A stretch of 64,000 bases of DNA from Lactarius indigo (taxonomy: Eukaryota; Basidiomycota; Agaricomycetes; Russulales; Russulaceae), in contig JAFKAC010000006.1 in assembly GCA_025766275.1 (NCBI GenBank), positions 1,488,001 to 1,552,000 on the forward strand, read 5' to 3'. How positions within the stretch are numbered: the first letter of the stretch is position 1; each line of letters begins with the position of its first letter. Both the position numbers and the translations under genes were made by a program. The notes beneath the pieces were generated by a model. The model was not told where the DNA came from, did no database searches, and saw only the letters and a list, made by a program, of their open reading frames with translations. This document shows, one piece after another, positions 21,701 through 30,721 of the stretch.

Positions 21701-22319
21701 CATGGGATGGGAACCACGAACCACATGGACACCGAAACCATCTAGCAGCCCCACGGTGGATCAACGATTGGAGGAACTATTAATAGTCCGCCAACACGCA
21801 CAAGACAGTATCACACATGCTCAACGCCTCATGGTGCAATGGGGAAAAACCGGGTTCACACCTTATCAACAAGGAGACCAAGTATGGCTAGAAGGAACAA
21901 ATCTCCGTACCTTCCACCCCACAAACAAATTAGCCCCGAAACGCCACGGACCCTTCAAGATCATCAAAGTTCTATCAGACGTCTCGTACGAACTAGAACT
22001 CCTGGAATCATGGAAGATACATCTGGTGTTCCATGCAAACCTTCTTACCCCTTATAAGGAGACAGAAATGCACGGCGCGAACTATACCCAACCTCTGCCG
22101 GACCTTATCGATGGAGAAGAAGAATATGAAGTGGAGCGAATTGAAGATGTCCAGGAATGAGGAAGAGGGCGCAAACTCCACTACCTAGTAAAGTGGAAAG
22201 GATTCCCACCAAGCGATAACACGTGGGAACCCGCAGCAAACATGACCCACGCAATAGACGCCATCAAAGATTATTACCGACGATATCCGACCGCCAAAGG
22301 GGCTGGACGAACCATATAA
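18753..22319 (+). pseudogene. pol (family C): protease, RT, RNase H, integrase, chromodomain
   Basis: One frame of about 1190 codons, broken only by TGA at 20052-20054 and 22158-22160, both where arginine is expected. Order: protease (VLIDSGATDNFI; VILGYPWFTAFEP), RT (FFFIKKKDGKLRPVQDYR, KLDICWGYNN, IIYMDDILIA), RNase H (KVDASSCALGAVLNQ, YDRELLAIVKAL, HTDHANLQYW, ADSLS), integrase zinc domain (FHDTPSAGHSGIANT, CATCQ), core (VAMDFIVKLP, ISDQDPRFAS, SERTNQWLEQYLRHW: all three DDE residues kept) and RHGPFKIIKVLSD. A short chromodomain (EEEYEVERIEDVQE, then [18 protein letters not shown]) ends at TAA 22317. The product is the replication and integration machinery of the element. Only two codon changes separate it from an open frame. 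Confidence 0.92.
18771..18777 (+). promoter_or_regulatory. Predicted -1 ribosomal frameshift site (family C gag-pol)
   Basis: G GAT TTT lies in the 37-nt overlap between the gag frame (stop TAA 18787) and the pol frame (open after TAA 18750-18752). A -1 slip gives GFSKRLNLAAWARALKLS, which aligns with the family B entry GFLEHLNPSAWVRALN. The heptamer resembles GGAUUUA of the mouse mammary tumour virus pro-pol site. Confidence 0.6.
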
Positions 22320-22355
22320 GATGGATAACCGCACTCTCGAATCCCCAGCCCTGCA

Positions 22356-23807
22356 ATGACCAACACACCAGTCTCCGACACCACCCTTGTTCAGATCCTC
22401 AATAACCCCCAACTCGAAGCCGCCCTCGAACGAGGGATTGTCACCATCGACCTTTCCGACATTCCCTGACTATCTCCACCCCCTTCTCCCCAACACCCGA
22501 CCACCTACACCGAATCCCATATTCCGGAGTGAGAACCCGGAGAACTCACCCCATCTACACCAGAGGAAGGACAATGCTCGCTGACACCTCCTCCCTGACA
22601 ACAAACAACCCCCTCACCTGAACCACAACCACCATCACCACCATCATCGACACCATCCACACCACCACCACCACTTGAACCGTTTACCCCGGTTCGCATT
22701 CACACCCCTATTGACTACGAGAGACCCGACTCCCCACCCATTGACACTGATGACCCAGGCGCCCCCTTCTTCCCAAATATCATGGGAACCCCCAAGTACT
22801 ACCCCCTGCAGATCCCACTACCTGACGGTGGATCCAACACTGCGAAGTATATCTACTATCGCAAGGGATTCACCGAGGTAGTGGGGACGATGGGCGCTAG
22901 GCAACCACACTATGGGGAAACGGTCTACCTCTCATCGCTCAGGCCTAATGTTTCGGCACCCCCCTTCACAGCTGAACAACTCCAGTTCTTCGACCCCCAT
23001 GACATTCGCGCCTGTGCTCTCGACGAAACCCTCATCGAACTCAACTCCCCACGTCTCACCGCAGAAGTCACTAGGCTGTGAACTGGACTTCTAGCGCTCA
23101 AGGAGATCGATGAAAAGTGCGAGAAATTAGAGGAGGACGCACAGAAGCTACGGTCGGAACGACTCACTGTAGACCTAATGCTGGCTAGTACCAAAAGGAG
23201 GCTTCAATATGCTGGAGCTCTCACCACTATCGGCAACGAATATGCCCGCATGACGGCCTTGCCTGCCCCGCTTCGACACTCACGATATGCCATCCCCTTT
23301 GCCCCACGACAAGGGGGACCACTCGAATTTCCCTGCCTCACCGACAAACCCCGTCGACGATGCTGTTACCACTGCGGTAGTGCCTATCACCTGGTACGCG
23401 ATTGCCCTACTAGGCCACGACCGGCTTGCCGACACTGCCAAAGCCAAGAGCATCAGTCCCATCGGTGCATTTTCCGTCGCGCCAGGATGGTCGAAGAAGT
23501 CATCACTACCTCCCAAGTGGATGAGCGTATCCGACAAGCTATAAACACCGAGGCATCCACGTCCTTCACAGTCCCGGAGCCACCAACGATTGCAACCGAA
23601 ACTCAAGGGAGGTGGTGCGGGTGGTGTTTCCGCACTAACGCTAATCACGACGAAATTCGATGCCCACAGTACGAAATGTGCCGCAAATGTGGGAAGCGTG
23701 GTCCCTTCCTCTTCCTTAGAACCCACTATTGCCGACTCGACATCTCTCCATGGCTGGAGAATGACCTTGACACCGACATCTACGACCTTGTGGACCCAGA
23801 GTCCTGA
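22356..23807 (+). pseudogene. Third ORF of family C: 3' domain with coiled coil and zinc knuckles
   Basis: A separate frame of 483 codons starts with ATG 36 nt after the pol stop and ends TGA at 23805-23807. It has four in-frame TGA codons (22467, 22530, 22596, 23079). A Pro/Ser/Thr-rich N-terminal third precedes a domain (IPLPDGGSN, GARQPHYGETVYL, PRLTAEVTRL) that aligns with the C-terminal extension of pol in A and B (PHLYGKPLYA, ESLTAEVMRY). A coiled coil (EIDEKCEKLEEDAQKL) follows, then cysteine-rich knuckles: CYHCGSAYHLVRDC, CRHCQSQEHQSHRC and a CxxC..HxxxxC..CxxC cluster near 23615-23690. It occupies the env-like position but has no signal peptide or membrane segment. Nucleic-acid binding is likely from the knuckles; the rest is unknown. 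Confidence 0.75.
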
Positions 23808-23841
23808 AGTCGAGGCACCTTCAGGTCAAGACGGGGGGTAA

Positions 23842-24420
23842 TGTTACGATTCTTTTCGGACTTGTCTCTTTTTCCTTACTACTGTTCCATCCCCACACTA
23901 TACGAGCCCTGTACGATTATGCGGACTTTACGACTTCCCGGTTTCTATCATGTGATCTGCTTATCGGTGTTTCCTTCTGATAAAGCTTGACATGTGCTAG
24001 TTTCCGACTTGTTCCCTCTCACGCGCGACCCCGCATGATTCTCCTTTGTTCCCGATATACTCGCACCTTGTTCCCTTTATACTCACTCCTTTGTCCCTCA
24101 ATTCGGCGATGGCGCCATCTGTTTGCGATGGCCATACAGCGTAGTCCCTATTTAACCCTAGTCATACCTAGCTTGTACGGTAGACTAGACTTCTTGTGTA
24201 ATACCACACTCGTCTACGCGAACTCATTCGAGTCCCCTGTCTCTCGATCCCCGTGTTAGCTAGACCTTCGAGTCTTAGCCATCCTCTACAGTCCGAGTGA
24301 CACGCGTCCTTGTGACTCTTGTGCACCATCACTTCTGAAGTCGAGCCTCTGAGCTTGGACTCCCGTTTGATCGACTGACTTAGTACAGGTCGTACTTAAC
24401 ACCCCTGTGGTGGCATTACA
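23842..24420 (+). repeat. 3' LTR of family C (579 bp)
   Basis: It starts TGTTACGATT directly after the G-rich tract AGACGGGGGGTAA and ends GGCATTACA. It is the same length as the 5' LTR. The one difference I counted outside CpG is TACATA against TACTTA near the 3' end. Confidence 0.93.
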
Positions 24421-24425
24421 CATAT

Positions 24426-24501
24426 GTCTTAGACGTGATCTGCTAAGTCCAGTTGCCTTGTCATCGAGCTCAAGTCGAGCTAACATTGTGACGGTGTTAC
24501 A
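24426..24501 (+). repeat. 3' LTR of family B, right part
   Basis: This is the last 76 bp of the B 3' LTR, resuming after the CATAT duplication of element C (GTCTTAGACGTGATC...) and ending GTGTTACA. It is followed by the right CCATC duplication of element B at 24502-24506. Confidence 0.9.
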
Positions 24502-24575
24502 CCATCACCATGTCTATGATGTTGGGTTGTGTGTCTTGCCAGCATTCTGGCTTATCTAGCAACTCTTAGCATTTG

Positions 24576-25146
24576 TGTTACGATTCTTTCGGACTCATCT
24601 CTTTTCCTTACTACTGTTCCATCCCCACACTATACGAGCCCTGTACGATTACGTGGACCTTACGATTTCCCGGCTTCTATCATGCGCCTTGCTTATCGAT
24701 GTTCCCTTCTGATAAAGCTTGACATGTGCTAGTTTCCGACTTGTTCCCTCTCACATGCAACCCCGCGTGATTCTCCTTTATTCCCGATATGCTCGTACTT
24801 TGTTCTCTCTACAGTTACTCCTTTGTCCCTCGATTCGGCGATGGCGCCATTTGTTTGCAATGGCCATACAGTGTAATTCCTACTTAACCCTAGTCATACC
24901 TAGCTTGTACGGTAGACTAGACTTCTTGTGTAATCACTACACTCGTCTGCAATCAGTCTCTCGAAACCCCGATCCTTGTCTCAGCTAGACCTTCGAGTCT
25001 TAGCTATTCTCTACAGTCCAAGTGACGTGCGTCCTTGTGACTCTTGTGCACCATCATTACTGAAGTCGAGCCTTTGAGCTTGGACTACCGATTGATCGAC
25101 TGACTTAGCGCAAGTCGCGCTTAAACGCCCCTGTAGTGGCGTTACA
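24576..25146 (+). mobile_element. Solo family C LTR (571 bp, TSD ATTTG)
   Basis: It runs TGTTACGATTC to GTGGCGTTACA, is colinear with the LTRs of element C, and is flanked by ATTTG (24571-24575, 25147-25151). It has diverged more from element C than the two LTRs of C have from each other, so it is an older insertion. Confidence 0.92.
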
Positions 25147-25151
25147 ATTTG

Positions 25152-25783
25152 GTCATGGTACATCGTCCAATTGGATCTGTCTGCGCTCATGCCTGAATTT
25201 AATATTGCTTGTATCAAGCAATAGGTAGTGTATGTGCGATTTGTGGTGCTGTCAACCTGTGGTTGACAGTCGTGCTATTCGCATGAAATGCTCACGATCC
25301 ATAGGGCCGTCGCATGGATCTGCATAGCCTGTGACAGGCCTTCGTGCTGGGATATTGCCCACATCAGTGGACATTGTCTCCCATACTAAGTTGTAGGGGC
25401 TATACACGTGTGACAAGGATGTTGCACGCAGCTCTCATTGAGTGAGTTTCTTGCCCTCATCAATGCTCCTGTGATATTCATGGGATCTGGCAGCATGTGC
25501 AATACAAATTAGGGGTGACATTCCTCAGGTTGACAAATGTCGAAGTCCATGAGGTATGCAACTCTCCGCTCAGCACAATGCTAGCTTGTCACCATCTATC
25601 TCGTGCTGGCAGACACAGTAGCTGACTATTGTCAGTCCGCTCAGGAAGTGCTTGTCCCTGAGCGTCTCTGTCAGATGTGTGGCTTTGCCTTCTGTATCGG
25701 AAGATGATGGGGATCGTCTGTGCAAATATGCTGTATTTTGCATGGTGTATGACTGGTAAGTTTTTCTGTCTTCCTCTCCATGC
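25152..25783. other. Non-coding segment with a cluster of perfect hairpins
   Basis: No open frame of note and no match to the transposon families here. Several perfect inverted repeats with short loops follow one another: 25203-25223 (arms TATTGCTTG/CAAGCAATA, loop TAT), 25249-25269 (CTGTCAACC/GGTTGACAG, loop TGT), 25296-25320 (GATCCAT/ATGGATC), 25327-25339 (GCCTGT/ACAGGC) and 25639-25663 (GCTCAGG/CCTGAGC). It could be a structured RNA, unique host sequence, or an unknown element end. Confidence 0.45.
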
Positions 25784-26292
25784 TGTTACACTCCACTGGT
25801 GTTAGTCTGACTTGGACTCTGAACAGGCATAATCAACTTAGTGAAGTTAGGCGAATGGGGACCATGTGTCAACCCAATGCAAGCTGAACAGGGGTTCTTC
25901 CTGGACCACACTGCAGCGAAAGGGTAAGTAGTACTATCCCTTGATGGATAGGAATGGGAACACCCTTAGTCGAGGACTAAGGCAGACAAGAGATGAGTCA
26001 AGAAGATGGATTGAAGAAGACCAAGATGGGGACTCTTGGTCTTCCGAAGTGACTACTTATACAGATACACGTGGGCTTTAAAGCGCCGCTGGAATAGTAA
26101 GAGACCAATAGCATAACTAGCTCAAACCCTAGTACAGCTATCCTAGGAATGAGTCATACACAAGTCACAATCACATGCGAACTACCGTGCTGACTGATGC
26201 AATGTAAGAGTCCATGACTAATACTACTGTCGGGCTGTAGTCATAACCGGCCATGAGTCATCCACAACATGTATTCAGTTTGTACTGTAACA
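25784..26292 (-). repeat. 3' LTR of the reverse family A copy (509 bp)
   Basis: In plus orientation it reads TGTTACACTCC to TACTGTAACA and is the reverse complement of the A LTR at 5490-5997, including the hairpin AAGACCAAGA...TCTTGGTCTT. The polypurine tract (TCACCCCCTTTTCA on the plus strand) follows at 26293. The other LTR of this copy is lost. Confidence 0.9.
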
Positions 26293-26324
26293 TCACCCCC
26301 TTTTCAGGAGTGAGGCCCACCTCA

Positions 26325-27757
26325 CTAATCTGCCCTCAATTCTTGCCGCATTTTCTCCACTTCATCTTCCATCCACGCCAATATATTAGCCCTCTCGAGA
26401 CGATAAAGGCTGTCCTTTTTATCATCTGCCACCATATACCTCTCCTCTTGCAACTGTCGGATCTGCCTCTCCAATTGTTCTTTGGCAAAGGTGAACTGCC
26501 AGAATCGGCGTAATTCTTGAGTGAGGGTGATGTCCCCAATGCGCATTAGTAATAGGTCAGTGGGATGATGATTGTGGAGCATGAAATACTCCTCATGGGG
26601 AATAAAGGTGCAGTTGTTTTTTGGGAGATGAGGAGTGGCATAGAGGGGTTTGCCATAGAGGAAGCCCGACCCTGGAATCAATCTGAGTATGAAGGGGTCT
26701 CCTCCTCAGATAACCTGTATGTGGGATGCTTGTATCGTCGGTCCATTGGGGAGTTTGATCAGGAACGGAATATAATTGGGTCCTCAATTGACCCGGAACC
26801 CTTCTGGGATGACGGCCCTGGTTGCTGGGTCTCATTCGCCCATTGGTGTATAATGAGCCGCTTGTGCCACAGCGACTCGTCCTCGGTGTAGAGGGTTCCC
26901 CACTGCGTCGACGAGGTAGGGAGTGGCTGCTGGATCTTCAGTGTAGAATTTATGTGTAAGGAACGCATGCCTGATGGGGTAGTGGTCTCTAAGCTCGTCT
27001 TCATCCTCAGCTTGGTCCAGTATTCCTTCCACTCCTGCCTCATCCAGCGTCGGCAGGCGGCAATATGCAGTTGCTCCTGCTGCCACTGCACTGCCATTTC
27101 CTTCCATTCTTGCTCATATTTCCACATGGTGTTCGGTGGTTTCACCACACGAGACAGCTGCTTGAAGCTGAAATAACTTGTCTTTGGTGATGAATGTTTT
27201 GGGCTCACCAGTGTCGGGATTTGTGAGGGCATACATTGGTGGAGGTGCTGGTTGAGTTGTTGCTGGATTGTTGTCGAGAGTTCCCTGTATGGGCACAGGG
27301 AATCGTTGCAGTGTCTGGTGCAGTTCTTCAGCAGTAATAGGCCCATCATCCTCATGTTGCATGGTGGTACAGTTGACAGCTGCAGCTCCAGTGGTTGTGG
27401 TGTTGCTGGTGGAGTCAGGGTTAACAAAGGTGGTGGAGGAGTTGTTGACAAGGGTGGAGAGGAGTGTGAGCTGGTCATTGTATCGAGTAGAGGACATGGA
27501 AGAAATGGATGATGGGGACTCATCATGGTGAGAGGTCATCCTTATATGCGTTTCCCTGTTGGGGTTGGAATGTTTGAACTCCCGAACGGCCTCATTGGCA
27601 AATACATCATCCTTATCTATCCATTGGTTGTCTGAGTCAGGATAGCCCTTCCATTTCATGAGGTATTGGAGCCGACATCTTCTGCCAAAATGCCAAGAGT
27701 CTAGAATTTTCTCGACCTTGTATTCTTCCTCGTTATCGACCAAATCTGGTGGTGGGT
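26325..27757 (-). pseudogene. Chromodomain and C-terminal extension of reverse family A pol
   Basis: Reading leftwards from the Plavaka insertion: [14 protein letters not shown]..., [21 protein letters not shown] (chromodomain, about 27550-27740), then [21 protein letters not shown], the acidic DELRDHYPIRH block, SGFLYGKPLYATPH and the coiled-coil end QLERQIRQLQEERYM to the stop at 26325. Where the plus-strand A copy has TGA in LQ-R-FPVP, this copy has an arginine codon, which supports CGA as the ancestral codon. A stop lies near 27112. Confidence 0.8.
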
Positions 27758-27784
27758 GCTGATACCCAGTGGGAAGTCCGTAGT

Positions 27785-28080
27785 TTGGGGTCGATTAATA
27801 TAGATTTTCTGAGATGGTATCTACTCAAATTGAACGTTCGATAAAAACTGAAGTATACTAGATCAAATTTGATCACCTACGTTTTTTTTCTATTGCCCGC
27901 GATTAGCACTACGAGAATCGACAAGAATCGACAAGAATCGAAACTTTCGCGCTCGTTGGGTGGTAAAATTCACTCGGATTTAATCGAATAGAAATCCACC
28001 CGGGTCTACGGTAATCAACAAATTCGATTGGATTTCGATTTACGGCGATAATGATACATTTCTTAATCGACTGCACTTCA
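27785..28080. repeat. Subterminal AATCGA/TCGATT repeats of the Plavaka element
   Basis: ATCGA or TCGAT occurs about nine times in 290 bp next to the left TIR, including a triple GAATCGACAA run at 27914-27942. Arrays of short words next to the ends are typical of CACTA elements, where an accessory protein binds them. Confidence 0.55.
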
Positions 28081-30556
28081 CCAAAACAATTATTATCGAT
28101 ACAGCAAAGAGTCCAGATCCACCGAAAACGGCCACAAAAGCCAAAAGGACTGGCAACGTCGTGGTCAAGAACAGGCCAACGTAGCAGTGCCCTTGTTCGC
28201 TGCCGCGTTTGCCTTCCTCTGGTCCGAGGAGATCGTCAGTTGGGGTATCGCATAGTCCATATAGACTCACCGTAGCACCGCGCCCAATGTACATCTCTTT
28301 CTTGAAGGGCTTCTCGTATATTAGTGGGTGGCGTTGCATCGGAGAGTGGCTCGCGTACCTCCTTTTCGGCGTCCGATAGTCCCTTGTAGTATGCATCGAA
28401 GTGAGCGGTAGTGCCTTGACCTCCTGGCTGGAGCTGGTTCCAGTGCCGCATGCAGATATTTCTAAAGATACAATCAGTTGTCGTCGGTGTGATAAAATAA
28501 TATTGTCGACACATACCTGATCGTATTTGCCTGCGTCGGTATAGCAGGTGCGTCCGAGGACTTTTGTTTCTTTGTTGGAACCCCGGGTGGTACGCTGTCG
28601 TTGCTCTTCCGTTTCTTGTTGGAATCGGTCTTGGCACCCTCGGGTCTGGGATTGCTCGGGCCCGTGTTGGTAGTGGGAGTTGTGCCACTGGTGTCGCTAC
28701 ACTGGTGTCAGTGTTCGTCGAGGTGATGTATGGGGTGTGTGTACTTACGCAGGAACGTCCTGGAGGGGGAGAGCCGATGTTGTTCTCTCTGTATCACTTG
28801 GGGTCGTTGCAGCGGCGTCGAGCATCGGCATTGGATTTACATCGTTTCCACGTATCCCATCTGTGTTGGGCTGGCTCAGTTCGTCAACGGAACCAGCATC
28901 ATTCGTATCGACGGGGGTGGGTGAAGGGGCAGGAGCGGGTGAAGGGGCGAGGGTAGGTGAAGGGGCGAGATCAGGTGTTGTCGGGTTCGGGCCTCTACTG
29001 TTACCGCTAGCACTTGGTGACTATTGATTCGTGTTAGCCGGGCATTGCTACGCCTTGGACGAGTGGGATTGTACTCACCTGGCCCAGTGCTGTGTCTGAT
29101 GGGGAGTTATTGGAAGGGCTGTTGATCGGGGATGGGGCGTTGTCGGTCGGCCGTGTGTCGCCATTGGTCGGGGATGCTTGCAAATCTGCGCAATGTGGGG
29201 TCAGTGGTCGTAGGCGTGGTGAAGGGTGAGTACCATTGGCGGTGTTTGGAATCGATGGGCTTGTTGTGGGTGCACTGCGCGGTGTATGAGTCTCGCGGAG
29301 AAAGCTAGTGAAGGTGACGTTACAATGGGTCTGCTATCACCGATGCGGGGGTAGTAGATGGAGTCGCAGATGGACTCGGCATCTGTATACTAGTCATTAC
29401 AAGGGGGGGGAAAAGGCCAGAATAGTTCTGACGTACTGGTTGCATGACTGGAGAGGGGGGTTCGCTGTTGCCAACCTTGTCACTGTCTTCATCGCCGATC
29501 GGGTCCATCTGGATGAGCTCGGGGTTGTCGAGTGCACCCGCGGTCTTCGGTTTCGCTTCTCGAACACCGTGATTTAGGGCCCAGGTCGAGTACGATCTGG
29601 TTGACCATTGTCGTAGTTTCCACATACCGTCGTCGCAGAGTAACAGGAACTGGAATTCAGGGTAAGCGAGTATGGAACGCCAGTAGAAGTCCCATGCAAT
29701 ATTAGTAATTTGTCCGAAGGTCGGTGGGGCGAGACCGACGTCGCCGAGCTCCATCCATATCATCCTGGCCCTCCGGCTCAAAAGCGCAATGTCATCGCTG
29801 CTGACGAGGGTCCCATCGTGGTATTCGAGGTAGAAATGTCCTCCATTGTCGGTCAGCTCAGTCGAATCAGATTTGGCGGGGGCCGCGGGGCGTCCACGCC
29901 TCCTTTTCGCAAGCACCATGCTGGCGTCGCCATCCGTTTCGCCTTTAGTTCCTTGCTTTCGGCGGCGCTTAGCTTCGTCCTTAAAAGTACGTTCTTTCCA
30001 ATACTGGACTTCTGGGTGATCTTCTTGTGCCTCGAGCTTCGGGTTCGGTGGAGGATTTGCGAGTGAGAACACACGACGATTGCCCTTACTCTGGACTGAC
30101 ACAGTCTGCTGTGAGTCCGAATCCTTCGTGATCGAACCGTCGATTATTTCCCTAAGCCAAGTACTGTACATCAGAACACACGCCCAACGCAGATCCGATT
30201 AACACGTACCGGTATGTCTGATTACGCTCCTTGAGCAGCTCGATTTCTTTCTTCAATTCAGAGTTTGACTCTTGTAATGCGATGATCTCTTCTTTCTGCT
30301 TCATCGAATTGTATTGCAGTCTTACGTAGAATCCATTCTGTTCGAGCATTTGCTCGGACGCTGTTGCTATCACATTTGGCCTGTCCGTGCCCCGGTGAGA
30401 TCCGGCAGTCTACATACACGAGTCAATTTGCAGTTAATATGTCCTAAATAGGCTTACGTGGTCTCCGTGTGTGCCTGGGGAGTTTACGACAACTCCTCCG
30501 GTGCCATTGGATTGGCGTTGACTGTACTGGGATGGGAACGGGAACGAGGAGTCCAT
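28060..30556 (-). CDS. Plavaka accessory protein: coiled coil plus AT-hook-like motif, multi-exon
   Basis: I place the start at ATG 30556-30554. The first exons fit well: 30556-30458, 30409-30210 and 30163 onward, joined by introns starting GTAAGC and GTACGT with phases that agree. The product begins MDSSFPFPSQYSQRQ, has a coiled coil (QKEEIIALQESNSELKKEIELL), a basic block with KRRRGRPAAPAKS (GRP core of an AT-hook), an acidic region, a long Pro/Ser/Thr-rich part, and basic KKRKSND...KKQKSS (likely nuclear localisation). The 3' exons include MRHWNQLQPGGQG and AHFDAYYKGLSDAEKEVRE after an intron at about 28516-28461. The last exon is uncertain. DNA binding at the element ends is an inference; I know no named family for it. 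Confidence 0.6.
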
Positions 30557-30721
30557 GTGCACTGTGGGGCTTCGGGAAAAAAAAGAGGGAAAGGGAGGGA
30601 AAGAGGAATGGATACCATGCCGAAAAAAAAGATCATTTATTGGGGAATTGGGGTGACTTGGAATTTATAATATTATCGACTTACGCGTTTTCGTCTGCGC
30701 TCTACTGTACAAGCCAGTAGC
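30557..30721. promoter_or_regulatory. Putative bidirectional promoter inside the Plavaka element
   Basis: Only 165 bp separate the start codons of the minus-strand coiled-coil gene (30556) and the plus-strand gene (30722). The interval holds a purine-rich run, GATCATTTATTGGGG, and TTTATAATATTATCG. No other promoter space exists for either gene. Confidence 0.5.

Larger units (their letters stand above)
16547..24420 (+). mobile_element. Ty3/gypsy chromovirus, family C, complete (7874 bp, TSD CATAT)
   Basis: The element has two 579-bp LTRs (16547-17125, 23842-24420), PBS, gag, pol, a third ORF and a G-rich polypurine tract. CATAT lies before (16542-16546) and after it (24421-24425), in the 3' LTR of element B. 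It is the best preserved retroelement here: coding regions are open apart from nine in-frame TGA codons and the gag-pol frame change. The two LTRs differ at 17 positions by my count, 16 of which are at CpG sites. Confidence 0.93.
7411..24501 (+). mobile_element. Ty3/gypsy chromovirus, family B, complete with nested insertions (TSD CCATC)
   Basis: This element is bounded by LTRs starting TGTTACGG and ending GTTACA, with CCATC at 7406-7410 and again at 24502-24506. Its interior runs PBS, gag, -1 frameshift site, pol (protease, RT, RNase H, integrase, chromodomain, C-terminal extension), polypurine tract and 3' LTR. Four later insertions sit in it: an inverted B LTR in the 5' LTR, a solo B LTR in gag, a solo LTR of another family at the gag end, and the whole family C element in the 3' LTR. 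About eleven in-frame TGA stops and at least one single-base deletion make it inactive. Confidence 0.9.

Noticed and set aside
25327..25339. Palindromes as integron- or recombinase-type attachment sites
   Set aside because: No recombinase gene, no repeated core sequence, and the hairpins differ from each other in sequence.
26759..27526. Open frame of 255 codons on the minus strand overlapping the A chromodomain tail
   Set aside because: It lies one register off the frame that contains the chromodomain and the conserved tail motifs, starts in a low-complexity Pro/Ser/Thr region and has no recognisable domain. Mostly a shadow frame; the part resembling family B is noted as a finding.
30469..30720. 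Plus-strand open frames between the two divergent Plavaka genes
   Set aside because: They overlap the first exon of the minus-strand gene and the short promoter interval and have no domain.
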